Of a stretch of DNA of 64,000 nucleotides, positions 1 through 9,187 are shown piece by piece. Numbering within the stretch: the first letter of the stretch is position 1; each line of letters opens with the position of its first letter. The DNA comes from Methylobacterium sp. J-090 (lineage in GTDB: Bacteria; Pseudomonadota; Alphaproteobacteria; Rhizobiales; Beijerinckiaceae), in NCBI RefSeq assembly GCF_022829345.1, contig NZ_JAKSXV010000087.1, forward strand, positions 1 through 64,000, read 5' to 3'. The notes under the pieces are model-generated. The model was not told where the DNA came from and ran no database searches. It saw only the letters and a program-made list of their open reading frames with translations. The translations under genes were made by a program, and so were the position numbers.

Positions 1-381
1 CGGCTACCAGCCGCCTGCGCCAGAGGTCCTCATCTGGCCAACCGAACCGAGCGGATCAGTGCCGTCCGCTCGCCCTGCCATCGTCACGCGACCGACGATG
101 CACTAACTTCGAACATGGGCCACCGAACGGGGGCAGGCCACAGCCCTTTTTGAGTTAACGACACCCCGGCCTGATCCCTGCGATCATGAGCCTTGGGAGG
201 TCGAGCCTTTGGATCCCTCCCCATAACCACAATGCGTTTGCCCCTCCGAAAATTAGATGCCTCCCGGCAGGGCACCACCCCTGTCGCGACCTGTCCCGGG
301 CGCGCTCGCGCCTTTCCGACACCCGCCATGGGCTGACCCGTCGCCACCAGCGCGACCGGCTGCCCCCGCGTGGAGGCAGCC
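1..381. other. Region without a convincing gene
   Basis: No reading frame here has plausible protein character. The open frames on the minus strand that reach into this stretch are complements of the AAA+ protease gene that follows. The stretch ends with a good ribosome binding site, GGAGGCAGCC, directly before the ATG at 382. A promoter for that gene probably lies here, but I cannot place it. The left edge of the mobile block is not identifiable within the window. Confidence 0.5.
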
Positions 382-2343
382 ATGACCAGACGCCCACGAA
401 AGTCCGATCCCGAAACCGCCGAGGCGTTCCTCGGCAATGAAGACCTCGACATCCCCACGGTCGAGCATCGCGAAAACCCCTCGAAGGTGCTCGCCAGCCT
501 CATCCTTGAGAAGGCCCTGACGAGGGCGACACGGAAGCGCCTCCAGAACGAGCGCGGGCTCGCGGTGCTCGTCGAGCCCCCGACCGCAGCCTGGGTCCTG
601 CAGGTCCGCAGCGCGCTGTGCCTGGCCTTCGACTGGGGCATGACCGACGCGCGGGACGGCATGGGCCGCACTCGCAAGCCCACCGACGGGGCGGCCGAAC
701 TCGCTGACGTGATCGCTTCCGGCCAGCGCGTCGTCGTGGTTTGCCACGCCCCGGATGCGCATGTCCCGCCGGCGTTCATCGCCGCCGCCGACCTGCGCAT
801 CAGGCTGAACCGGCCGACCGCGGCCATGGTCTCCACCGCCATCCGCAAGCTCACCGGGAAGGCCGCCCGGCGTGTTCCGGCCCAGGTCGAGATCCTGGAT
901 CTGCCCGACATCGCATCCGCCCTCAGGAACGGCATCGGCGGGCCGGCCGGATGCGTCCGGCGCCTCGAACGCGCCATCGCAGCGAAGTCGTCTCCGGGTG
1001 CCAACCTTCGCCGCGTCCCACCGGTCCATGAGTTGCATGGCCAGGGCGAAGCCGGCGTATGGGCCCGACGCCTGGTCGACGACTATCGAACCATGGCTCC
1101 GGCCGACTTCTGGGCCCAAGCGGACAAGTCCGTGGTCGTGTTCGGCGACCCCGGCGTGGGCAAGACCAGCCTAGCGCACAGCCTTTCCGTCAGCACCGGG
1201 CTCCCACTTCTGGAAACCAGCGTGGCGGCATGGTTCGAGGGCTCGGGGTACCTGGACAAGACCTTGGCGGCGATGACCGAGGCCTTCGCGGCCGCACGGT
1301 CCCACGGCGGAAACGGGTGCGTCCTCGTCCTCGATGAGCTGGATGGTATGCCTGGGCGTAAGGCCGCATCGAGCGACCGGGACAGCACGTATTGGATGCC
1401 GTTGCAGGCCGCCTACCTACGCGCCGTCGAGACCACGGCCGCCCCTGGATCGCGCGTCATCCTCATTGGGTGCACGAACTTTCCCGACCGCCTGGATCCG
1501 GCCCTGCTTAGGCCGGGCCGCCTGGGACGCCTCATCCACGTCCGCAGGCCGGATGCCGCCGGCATCGCCGGGATCCTACGCCAACACTTGGGCGACGACC
1601 TCGCCGGCATCGACCTGACCGGTGTCGCGGCCGCTGGCGTCGGAAGCACGGGCGCCGACGTCACCGCCTGGATCGCCCAGGCGCGACGGACGGCGAGGCT
1701 CGCGGGCCGCTCCCTTCGGATCGGCGACCTTCTGGAGGCAGTCCTGCCGGCCGACGACCGCTCCGAAGCCGACCGATATCGGTGTGCCGTCCATGAATCC
1801 GCGCATTCCGTGGTGGCGCATATGATGGGGGGAGGCCGGATACGCCGGGTCACCATCGTCGCAACCGGCCAGATGGGCGGCACGACCGAACTGGACGATC
1901 ACGGGTCGGCTGTCATGTCGAAGGAGACCCTCGACGCCAGGATCATGGCGGCATTGGCCGGCCGTGCCGGCGAGGAGGAGTTCGGGCTGGGACCGACCAC
2001 GGGCGCCCACCACGACCTTGCGCAGGCGACCGGCATCGCCACGGCGATCCGTACGTCCTACGGTCTGGGCGACAGCCTGCTCCACAGGTCCCATGTCGAC
2101 CGGGCCTCGGGCCTTCTCGACTTCGATGCCGCCCTGAGAAAGGCGGTCGAGGGTGACTTGGCGCGCCTCTACGCCGACACGCTGGCCTGCGTCCGGCGCC
2201 ACCGAAGCCTGATCGAGGACCTTGCGCGGCTCTTAATGAAGACCCGCATCGTCGAGGCCCCCGCCTTCCTCCGCCTGGTCGGGGATTACGAGGCTGCCCT
2301 GGATCGGTTCGTCGCCAGCACCATGGGGGTGAGCCATGGATGA
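382..2343 (+). CDS. Soluble FtsH-like AAA+ ATPase with M41 zinc protease domain
   Basis: This is probably an ATP-dependent protease of 653 aa. The N-terminal 240 residues are of unknown type. They are followed by an AAA+ domain with Walker A GDPGVGKT (about 255-262), Walker B VLVLDELDG (about 314-322), a sensor GCTNFP and an arginine-finger stretch RPGRLGR. The C-terminal part resembles peptidase M41: the zinc motif HESAH (about 471-475) and TTGAHHDLAQAT with the third-ligand Asp (about 545). Unlike true FtsH it shows no N-terminal membrane spans, so it should be cytosolic. ATG 382 is chosen because GGAGG sits 8 nt upstream; an in-frame GTG lies at 370. It overlaps the next gene by 8 nt and lies upstream of Tn7-type transposition genes. 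Its substrate is unknown. Confidence 0.85.
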   Translation: MTRRPRKSDPETAEAFLGNEDLDIPTVEHRENPSKVLASLILEKALTRATRKRLQNERGLAVLVEPPTAAWVLQVRSALCLAFDWGMTDARDGMGRTRKPTDGAAELADVIASGQRVVVVCHAPDAHVPPAFIAAADLRIRLNRPTAAMVSTAIRKLTGKAARRVPAQVEILDLPDIASALRNGIGGPAGCVRRLERAIAAKSSPGANLRRVPPVHELHGQGEAGVWARRLVDDYRTMAPADFWAQADKSVVVFGDPGVGKTSLAHSLSVSTGLPLLETSVAAWFEGSGYLDKTLAAMTEAFAAARSHGGNGCVLVLDELDGMPGRKAASSDRDSTYWMPLQAAYLRAVETTAAPGSRVILIGCTNFPDRLDPALLRPGRLGRLIHVRRPDAAGIAGILRQHLGDDLAGIDLTGVAAAGVGSTGADVTAWIAQARRTARLAGRSLRIGDLLEAVLPADDRSEADRYRCAVHESAHSVVAHMMGGGRIRRVTIVATGQMGGTTELDDHGSAVMSKETLDARIMAALAGRAGEEEFGLGPTTGAHHDLAQATGIATAIRTSYGLGDSLLHRSHVDRASGLLDFDAALRKAVEGDLARLYADTLACVRRHRSLIEDLARLLMKTRIVEAPAFLRLVGDYEAALDRFVASTMGVSHG

Positions 2344-2593
2344 GGCCGTCCTCGACCTGCTGGAGCGCCTCGTCACCGTTCGGCGCGAACTCGGCGAAAA
2401 CGTCTATCAGGATGCCGTTGAGCGGGCCGTCATCGGCGTCGGCGTCGCGGCCCATATCGAGGCCGAGCGTGTCGCCCTGCGCCACGCTCGGCTGCGCCCG
2501 GTCGGAAACGTGATCAGCCTTCCGGCGCGTCAACCGCTTCGCGAAACAGCCGGCCAGGCACGCGCCCCTGGAGGCGACAATGATCGTCTGTGA
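2336..2593 (+). CDS. Small protein coupled to the AAA+/M41 protease, unknown function
   Basis: An 85 aa protein starting MDEAVLDLLERLVTVRREL, with a probable helical N-terminal half and a basic, Pro/Gly-rich tail. It starts inside the last codons of the protease gene (8 nt overlap), after a GGGGGTGAG ribosome binding site. Translational coupling is therefore likely. I do not recognise the family. The arrangement suggests an adaptor, substrate or regulator of the protease, but that is inference. No cysteine clusters, signal peptide or membrane segment are visible. Confidence 0.6.
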   Translation: MDEAVLDLLERLVTVRRELGENVYQDAVERAVIGVGVAAHIEAERVALRHARLRPVGNVISLPARQPLRETAGQARAPGGDNDRL

Positions 2594-3272
2594 TGGCCGA
2601 TGCCGGACCGGGAAGGCCTATTTGCCGGGCCGAAAACCGTGTCCCTGCAGAATCTTCGGCGCTTGCTGTGGATAACTTTTTGGCGGGCGTTTCGCGCTCG
2701 GTTGCGACCGCGCGCCATCGCCAAGTCTTTGACCGCAGCTGTTTTCTCGCGAAAACGGACCGTGGCCAACGACAAGGTATATATTCCATAATGGGAATTA
2801 AATAGGCGTCCGGCAAAATCTATGGATTAGCTATTCAATCCTTGGATTTGTTGAAAACAAACAGCTTTTTCGGCTGGTTCCGATGTCCCACTTTTCCGCC
2901 GTGCCTGGACTGCATTCCTCAATTCATGGATGTTTGTGGGGGCGGCCAGGAAATCTCGCCCCAGGTCAAGGGGAAAGGCTTCCGCCCCATGCGATCCGGA
3001 GAAACGAGATGAGAACGATGAAAAAGAGCCGCTGAACGAAAACGGGCGCCAAGAGGGGGAAACCTCGAAGCGCCCGCTGATCCTGACGTCGTCCCGCCGA
3101 TGCCCGCGAAGCCAACGCGGTGGCGACGTCTTCACCGCCGACCTCACGGTCGGCAGACGAGACCCGTGAGTGCCGGGTCACGCAGCGATCGTGCACGCCT
3201 GAACGCCGAAAGCAAGTGCCCGCCCATCGCTGCGCCTGACCACGGCCTCGCCCAGACTGGGTAAGACCGAAA
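2594..3272. other. AT-richer gap between protease genes and tnsA; possible transposon-end or control region
   Basis: This 679 bp stretch has no convincing gene. It holds an exact DnaA-box 9-mer TGTGGATAA (2667-2675), an AT-rich segment (about 2770-2900) with the dyad ATTCC-ataatg-GGAAT near 2785-2800, and three GGATT/AATCC words at 2824, 2837 and 2844. An inverted repeat CTCACGG/CCGTGAG lies at 3143-3149 and 3164-3170. In Tn7-like elements, TnsB-binding end sequences usually lie just outside tnsA, so an element end could lie here. I could not find a definite TGT/ACA terminus or clear 22-bp TnsB repeats. Confidence 0.4.
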
Positions 3273-4019
3273 ATGACCACCATCGACACCATTGAGCGGG
3301 CCAGCGACGCTGGCCCGAATGCGGGCGGCCGTTCCATGCCGCCGCCCTTCATCCCTCCCCGGATCTCCGACGCCTCTCGCAGGATCGTCGTCCCGAGGAA
3401 GGGCTCGCTCCGCGGCGCGCTCGTCACCCGCGGCGAAGTCCCCCGTATCGTCACCTACGAGAGCGACATCGAGCGCCGGGTCTTGCTCGTGCTCCTGGCC
3501 CGGCCCGACGTCGTCGAGGTGACGGAGCAGGTCGAGCCTGTGCGTTTCCTCGACGAGGATGGGCTGCCGCGAAAGCACTACTTCGACTTCAAGGCGGTGC
3601 GCCGGAATGGCGACAGAGGCCTGATCGCCGTCAAGAAGCTGGAGTGGATCGAGCGTCATCCCGAGTTCGAGGATCAGCTCCGTCTCATCGCCGCCCAGGT
3701 CCCGCGTTCGGTCGCAGACCGCGTCATCCTGATGACGGATGCCGACGCGTCCCGGAGCGCCGTCCATGACGCCAAGCTGATCCACAGCGTGCGCGCCGAC
3801 GGAGCCACCGACTACGACGCTTCCGTCAGGGACATCGTCAGCACGCTCATCGGCACCACCACCGTGGGGTGCCTGGTCGCTGCCAGCGGCCTCGAAGGCC
3901 GTGGCTTTCGCGCCGTCGTGCGCCTCATCGACGACGGCACCCTGCGCGTCGTCGACCACTCCCGCATCGGATACGAGACCCGGGTCGCCCTGGTCTCCAA
4001 CTTGGAGGTCCAGTCGTGA
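3273..4019 (+). CDS. tnsA: TnsA-like transposon endonuclease
   Basis: A 248 aa protein resembling TnsA, the restriction-endonuclease-like subunit that cuts the 5' ends of Tn7-type elements and so allows cut-and-paste rather than replicative transposition. Candidate catalytic residues are E63 (in TYESDIERR), D105 (in HYFDFKAVR) and K121 (in LIAVKK), matching the E-D-K arrangement of the family. Tn7 TnsA itself is about 273 aa. The first 40 residues are Pro/Gly-rich. The stop overlaps the GTG start of tnsB (GTGA), so the two genes are coupled. It is the first gene of the tnsABC-tniQ operon. Confidence 0.8.
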   Translation: MTTIDTIERASDAGPNAGGRSMPPPFIPPRISDASRRIVVPRKGSLRGALVTRGEVPRIVTYESDIERRVLLVLLARPDVVEVTEQVEPVRFLDEDGLPRKHYFDFKAVRRNGDRGLIAVKKLEWIERHPEFEDQLRLIAAQVPRSVADRVILMTDADASRSAVHDAKLIHSVRADGATDYDASVRDIVSTLIGTTTVGCLVAASGLEGRGFRAVVRLIDDGTLRVVDHSRIGYETRVALVSNLEVQS

Positions 4020-6228
4020 ACGACATGTCCAACATCCCCCATCAGCCGCGGATCCCCATGCTGCGGTTCGGCCGGTACGACCGCATCCGCATCGGTGACG
4101 TCGAGTACGGCAATCCCCTCGCGGCCCCGGGCGGCCATGTCTTCCATCGGATCGACGCCCCGGACCTGGCGCAGGAGTTCTCCCACGAGGAGATCTGGCA
4201 CCTGAGCAAGCGCCGGGACTGGGCGGTCGATCCCGACTGGTTCGCTCCCCAGAGCGCACGGTCGCGGCTCGCGACCGGCCTGGAAAACCTCGACGACCTC
4301 GCCGCGAAGGAACTCTCGGACGTGGTCTTTAAGTGGGAGCACTGCATTCGCTTCCTGCGCCAGGAGAAGGCCGGCACGTACAATCGGACCCCCGAGTCCT
4401 TGAAGCAGGCCATCGCCGAGAACACCAAGGCGATCCGGCTGCTGGACGTCGCCTTGGTGCCCAAGGGGACCAAGCGCGCGCCCAAGTCCGGCACCGGCGG
4501 AGCTTCGTCCAAGTCCCGCAACTTGGCCAAGCGCAGGGCCCGCGCCGCGGCCAAGCGCAAGGCCTACGTCGGGAACAAGGTAGTGATGGAGCTGAGGGAG
4601 CCGCCGAGCGACCGTTCCCTCCTTCGCTGGCTGAAGCTGCTGGAAAAGCTCGGGACCAGGCCCGCAAGCTTGCGCGAGACGGTCGCTATCGCAGCGGCTG
4701 CCGCACTCCCAAGATCGTCGGGGAGGCTCTCCGGCTCATGGTCCTGCACGGCAATCGTTACGCTACCGCGGAGCGTCCGAGGATCGCGGACCTCTATCGC
4801 GACCTCGCGGCCGACATCGACGGATACAACCTGGACCGACCGAAGTCCGAGAAGGTTACGTGCCCGTCTCGCAAGGCGCTTGGCCTGTACATCGCGGGTC
4901 TGGGCAAGTTCCACGTCTATGCCGGCCGCTACGGCATCGAGAAGGCCAAGCGCCGGTTCGCCGTGATCACCTCCGGCGTCACGGTCGTGCGTCCCTACGA
5001 ACGCCTCGAAATGGATAGCTGGCTGGTCGACCTCCAGTCGCTCCTCACCGCCCGGGGGCTGTGGGACCGCCTCAGCAACAAGGTTCGCAGGGAGATCGGG
5101 CGGATGCATTTCTGCTCGGCCATCGACGTGGCCAGCAAGGTCATCGTCGGTGCATGCCTGTCCGAGACGCCCAGCGTCGCCGCGGCGCTCGCTGTGCTGC
5201 GGATGGCGGTCACCGATAAGCGCGCGTTCGCCCATGCCTCGGGCGCAACGCTGCCGTGGGACCACCATGCGAGCTTCGAAAGCCTGAACCTCGATGGAGG
5301 ACCGCAGTTCAACAACTTCGAGTTCATCAACGCGGTGGCGCTGCTCGGCCATTCACCGGACTTCCCGTCGGGCGGCGTGCCGTCGCTTCGGGGAACGAAG
5401 GAGAGCTTCTACCATACGCTCAGCACGCAGTCGGTGGCTCGCCTTCCGGGCAAGACCTTCCACAACGTCGTGGCCCTCGGCGAATACGACAAGGAAGGCC
5501 GCACGTGCATTGAGACGCCGGAGTTGGCCGCTCTCCTCACCCGCTGGATCGTCGACGCGTATCACGGAAGCCCGCACGACGGCCTCGCCGGTGAGACGCC
5601 GCACGACGCATGGAACCGGCTCACGCGGATGTACGGCCTCCAGCCGGCGCCCGACCGGAACAAGGTCCGCTCCATCTTCGGCATCCCCCTGAGCCGCAAG
5701 CTGGGCAACGGCGGCATCCGGGTCATGGGTCTCTGGTACTGGTGCGAGCCCCTCAAGGACCACTTCCTCGACCACGGGTTCGTGGACATGGAGGTCAAGC
5801 TCGACCCGGAAGACATGGCGGAGATCTCCGTCCGCATCGGCAACGCCTGGCACGTCGCCTCCTGCACCCGCGAGGGTTTCGAAGACGTCACCATGGAGGC
5901 CTGGATCCGGACCTCCCGTGATCTCGCATCCAAGCACGCCGCCGGGGCCGTGATCACCGAGGGGGTGGTCCATGCCGCCATCCGTGCCGCCAACCTCCTG
6001 ACCAAGCAGGCCATGGCCAGGGCCGGCATCTCGGCGCTGCCGCCGACAGCGGAGGATGTCCTCATCGCCGAGCGCGAGGTCATGCTGGGCTGGACCATGC
6101 CCGACAAGGCTGCACCGGGGGACGTCGGAAAGCGCCCGGATCCCCTCGATGGCGGCATTCCCGTCACCGGGCCCGACCACCTGCCCTCTTTGGGGACGGG
6201 TTCGAGCAAGTTCACCGTCGAGAGGTAG
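4016..6228 (+). CDS. tnsB: TnsB-like DDE transposase, requires a -1 frameshift near 4646
   Basis: The transposase that cuts and joins 3' ends in Tn7-type transposition. The reading frame starting at GTG 4016 (GGAGG 8 nt upstream) is protein-like to LLRWLKLLEK. The coding signal then moves to the -1 frame (ARDQARKLARDGRY...) and runs to 6228. Read across, the product is about 737 aa, close to Tn7 TnsB (702). The catalytic triad is intact in the second part: D334 (LEMDSW), D427 (LNLDGG) and E463 (GTKESF), with exactly 35 residues between the last two. The shift lies at GAA-AAG, where an A-AAG slip is possible, 14 nt before a 12-bp palindrome (4663-4674). It could be programmed frameshifting, a real one-base deletion or a sequencing error. 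Confidence 0.75.
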
Positions 6229-6233
6229 CGGTC

Positions 6234-7349
6234 ATGTCCAGCCAGGAATTCACTCACGATCCCGCGGCCGCGATCCGTGACATCATGCCCCCCGAGGTGC
6301 GGCGACGGTCGCGGCTCATGGAGAATGTCCGGCACGCCTACGTCCGCACCGACCGCGATGCCCTTATCGAGCAGCATTTCGACTGCCTGATGGAGGATCT
6401 GGTCGAACGCAGGGAGCCCGACCATCCCGAGACTTCAGAGGAGCGTGCGGAGCGTCTCGAAGGCAACATCATGGTGGTCATCGGCGAAAGCGGCGCGGGC
6501 AAGACCACGGCGATGCGCAGGCTGTTCAAGAACAGCCCCTACGCACCCGGATACGGCATCGCGAATGCGCACTGTCCGGTGCTTACCGTCCGCGTCCCCT
6601 CTCCCTGCGGCGTCGGCGAACTCGGCCGGGCCGTCCTCTGGGCGACCCGCTATCAGCTGGCGCGCTCCCATCTCCCCGGCCCCGCGGTCTGGGGCATCGT
6701 GCGCCGTCGACTTCAGGCGCTGGGGGTCCTGGTCCTGCATCTCGACGAGGGCCAGGACGCCCCGCTGGCCATCAACGTCGACGAGCGAATCAAGCTGCGC
6801 AACCTCTGGAAGGCGCTGCTCGTGGACGAGGTCCATCCCATCGGCCTGATCATCACGGGGCTGCCCGGGATCGAGGATTTCCTCCATCCCGACCGCCAAC
6901 TCGTCCGACGTGGCTATTGGCAGACCTTCGAGCGTCTCACCGTGCCCGCCGACAACGAACTCGTCGGGGCGACCGTGGTGGCGCTTGCCGACATCGCCGG
7001 CCTCAACGTCGGCGGCGACGTCCAACAGACCATCGTGCCCAGGCTCGTCCATGCGGGCTGCTACCTCCTCGGCATCACCATCGAGGAGATCCACAACGCC
7101 ATCCGCTTCGCCCTCAGGAAGAACGCCATCGGCTCCGCCCCGAGGAAGGGGGAGCCCACGCTCGATCTGACGCACTTCGCGGATGCCTACGCGTTCCGGA
7201 CGGGATCCTTCGCGCCGTGGAACCCCTACCTGGCACCCGATTACGCCGCCATCGACGTCACCCGGGTGCTCGCGAGGAAGGAACCCTTGGAGCCCGAGGC
7301 GGCGCCGACCCGCAAGCCGCGCAAGCGCAAGCTGGGGGGCATCGCATGA
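6234..7349 (+). CDS. tnsC: TnsC/TniB-like AAA+ regulator of transposition
   Basis: A 371 aa AAA+ ATPase with Walker A GESGAGKTT (84-92) and Walker B VLVLHLDEGQD (D171, E172), typical of the TniB/TnsC family. This family links the target-site protein to the transposase and enforces target immunity. It starts 5 nt after the tnsB stop, and its own stop overlaps the ATG of tniQ (ATGA), so the operon is tightly coupled. The C-terminus is basic (KPRKRKLGG), as expected for contacts with DNA or partner proteins. Assignment as TnsC rather than a generic ATPase rests on its position between tnsB and tniQ. Confidence 0.85.
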   Translation: MSSQEFTHDPAAAIRDIMPPEVRRRSRLMENVRHAYVRTDRDALIEQHFDCLMEDLVERREPDHPETSEERAERLEGNIMVVIGESGAGKTTAMRRLFKNSPYAPGYGIANAHCPVLTVRVPSPCGVGELGRAVLWATRYQLARSHLPGPAVWGIVRRRLQALGVLVLHLDEGQDAPLAINVDERIKLRNLWKALLVDEVHPIGLIITGLPGIEDFLHPDRQLVRRGYWQTFERLTVPADNELVGATVVALADIAGLNVGGDVQQTIVPRLVHAGCYLLGITIEEIHNAIRFALRKNAIGSAPRKGEPTLDLTHFADAYAFRTGSFAPWNPYLAPDYAAIDVTRVLARKEPLEPEAAPTRKPRKRKLGGIA

Positions 7350-9169
7350 CAGGCACCCCGCTCACCCTGACCATTCCGCTGATGCCCGGGGAAAGCACGC
7401 CCGGCTTCCTGTCGCGCCTCGCCGCCCGCAACGGGATCCCTCACATGAGGCACTTCTGCGCCGACATCGGCTTGGCGCGGGGACCGATCCTGTATGGCGA
7501 GCCGTCCGAATTGGCCCGCTTGGCACAGGTCTCCGCCGTCCCAGCGGCCGCCTTGGAGGCAGCAAGCCTGCGGAAGGTGCCTGGCGGCTTTTCCATCCGC
7601 GGCCACCGCATTCCGCCGTCGTCTCTCCGGAGGAAGGACTTCCACGTCTGTCCGGCCTGCCTCCGGGCGGACATCGCGGAATCCAGCTTCTCGCACCACG
7701 TCGCAGCCTACGACAGGCTGATCTGGAAGGTCAGGACTATCCGGACCTGCCCGATCTACGAACTGGGACTGGTCGACCTCGGTGCCGGCGATTTCGTTGC
7801 GGATCAGGATTTCACCGCGGTGCTGTGCCCCCACATGGGGCGCCTCGACGCGCTCGAACGGGAAGCCGACAGGCGGCCGACGTCAGAGCTTGAGCAGTAC
7901 GTGCTCACGCGCCTGGATGGCCACCTCGGCAATGCTCCGTTTCTCGACGCGCTTGAGTTGCACGTCGCCGCCCGGTTCTGCGAAGTGATCGGCGCGCTTT
8001 CGATTCACGGTCGGGGGCTCTTCTTCGAACGCCTCGATGAGGGCGATTGGCATCTCGCCGGCGCCGCGGGCATCGCCATCGCCGGCCTGGGCGGTACCGG
8101 GATCAGGGCCTTCCTGAACGAGCTTCAGCGAGCCTATCCCTACGGGCGCTCCGTGAGTGCGAGCCCGCGCTCGCCGATGGGCGATCTCCGAAGCTGGCTG
8201 GCCCGTCACAAGCGTGACGCGTCCTACGACGTCCTCCAAAATCTGATCGGGGATATTCTCGATGCGGGCCCGCCCGCCGATGTCGTGGACAAACCGAGGC
8301 GGGTTCATCCGGGACACTGGATCACCCTCCCCGGCAGCGTAGCGTCCCTGGACCTCCAGGGGGCCCCCAGTCGGCGCCGCCGGCTCCTTCCTACCGCGCC
8401 TCTCATCGAGATCGACGCCATGAAGCATCACCAGGCCACCCTCGCGCCCCCTACATGCAGCCTGTCGGCAACCGAGGCATCGCCGGGGCTCGATCAGCAC
8501 GAGGCAATGGACCGCCTCGACTGCGGCATGCCCCTGTTCCAATCGCTCGTGGCCCACGGTTTCGTGCGCCCCGCACAGCCTACCGCCCGTGGCGGATGGC
8601 GACACGCTTTCGAGGCTGTAGAGCTCGACGTATTCCTCTCGCGCCTGCTCGCTGCGGCAGCCCCCGTTCAGGAATTTCCTGAGGACATGGTCGGTATCGC
8701 CGAGGCCGCCATCGAGGGGACCTGTACGGAAGTCGAGGTGATCCACCTGCTCCTGGGCCAGCGGCTCGCCATGGTCGGGCGCAAACCCGGCGAAGACGGT
8801 ATCCTGTCGATCCTGGTCAGTTCCAGTGAGGTCGCGGCCCTTGTCCACGAACATACGTTCCTGGGACCGACACTTCCGGAAGCCCGGGCCGAGTTGAAAG
8901 TGAAACCGGGGGCGCTGTTGAAACTGATCGAACTGGGCATTCTGGTAATCGAACGTGCTGTCGATGCTGCCAGTCGCCGTGCGGTGAAAGTTATTTCGAA
9001 AAGATCTTTTCAGGAGTTTTCGGATAATTACGCCAGTGAATGCAGTTTGATTTGCTACTCGGATCCGAACCCTTACAGCAGGATTGATCGTTTAAAAAAA
9101 TCTGGAGCAAAAATCATTCGGTTAGATCGTTCAGGAAATATGGGTACATTCATCAAAATAACGTCTTAG
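7346..9169 (+). CDS. tniQ: TniQ/TnsD-like target-selection protein
   Basis: A 607 aa protein. Its N-terminus (PLMPGESTPGFLSRLAARNG) is the TniQ signature, and a zinc-finger-like region follows: CPAC (C102, C105) and later RTCPIYELGL (C135). Where most TniQ proteins have a histidine after this last CP, there is Y138, so metal binding may be altered. The long C-terminal part would be the target-DNA-recognition region, as in TnsD. The last 60 codons (from about 8,990) are strikingly AT-rich compared with the rest, which suggests the gene end lies close to the element end. It overlaps tnsC by 4 nt. Confidence 0.8.
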   Translation: MTGTPLTLTIPLMPGESTPGFLSRLAARNGIPHMRHFCADIGLARGPILYGEPSELARLAQVSAVPAAALEAASLRKVPGGFSIRGHRIPPSSLRRKDFHVCPACLRADIAESSFSHHVAAYDRLIWKVRTIRTCPIYELGLVDLGAGDFVADQDFTAVLCPHMGRLDALEREADRRPTSELEQYVLTRLDGHLGNAPFLDALELHVAARFCEVIGALSIHGRGLFFERLDEGDWHLAGAAGIAIAGLGGTGIRAFLNELQRAYPYGRSVSASPRSPMGDLRSWLARHKRDASYDVLQNLIGDILDAGPPADVVDKPRRVHPGHWITLPGSVASLDLQGAPSRRRRLLPTAPLIEIDAMKHHQATLAPPTCSLSATEASPGLDQHEAMDRLDCGMPLFQSLVAHGFVRPAQPTARGGWRHAFEAVELDVFLSRLLAAAAPVQEFPEDMVGIAEAAIEGTCTEVEVIHLLLGQRLAMVGRKPGEDGILSILVSSSEVAALVHEHTFLGPTLPEARAELKVKPGALLKLIELGILVIERAVDAASRRAVKVISKRSFQEFSDNYASECSLICYSDPNPYSRIDRLKKSGAKIIRLDRSGNMGTFIKITS

Positions 9170-9187
9170 GCTGATCCCGCTAAACTC

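Noticed and set aside
84..1119. Two minus-strand open frames of about 290-306 codons
   Set aside because: They are the complement of the AAA+/M41 protease gene, whose motifs are all on the plus strand; the minus frames show no domain character.
2667..2675. Replication origin based on the DnaA box
   Set aside because: A single exact box with no cluster and no rep or dnaA gene nearby is not sufficient for an origin call.
2590..2805. A 71-codon open frame after the small protease partner
   Set aside because: It spans the composition change from GC-rich to AT-rich DNA, has no ribosome binding site and no protein-like pattern.
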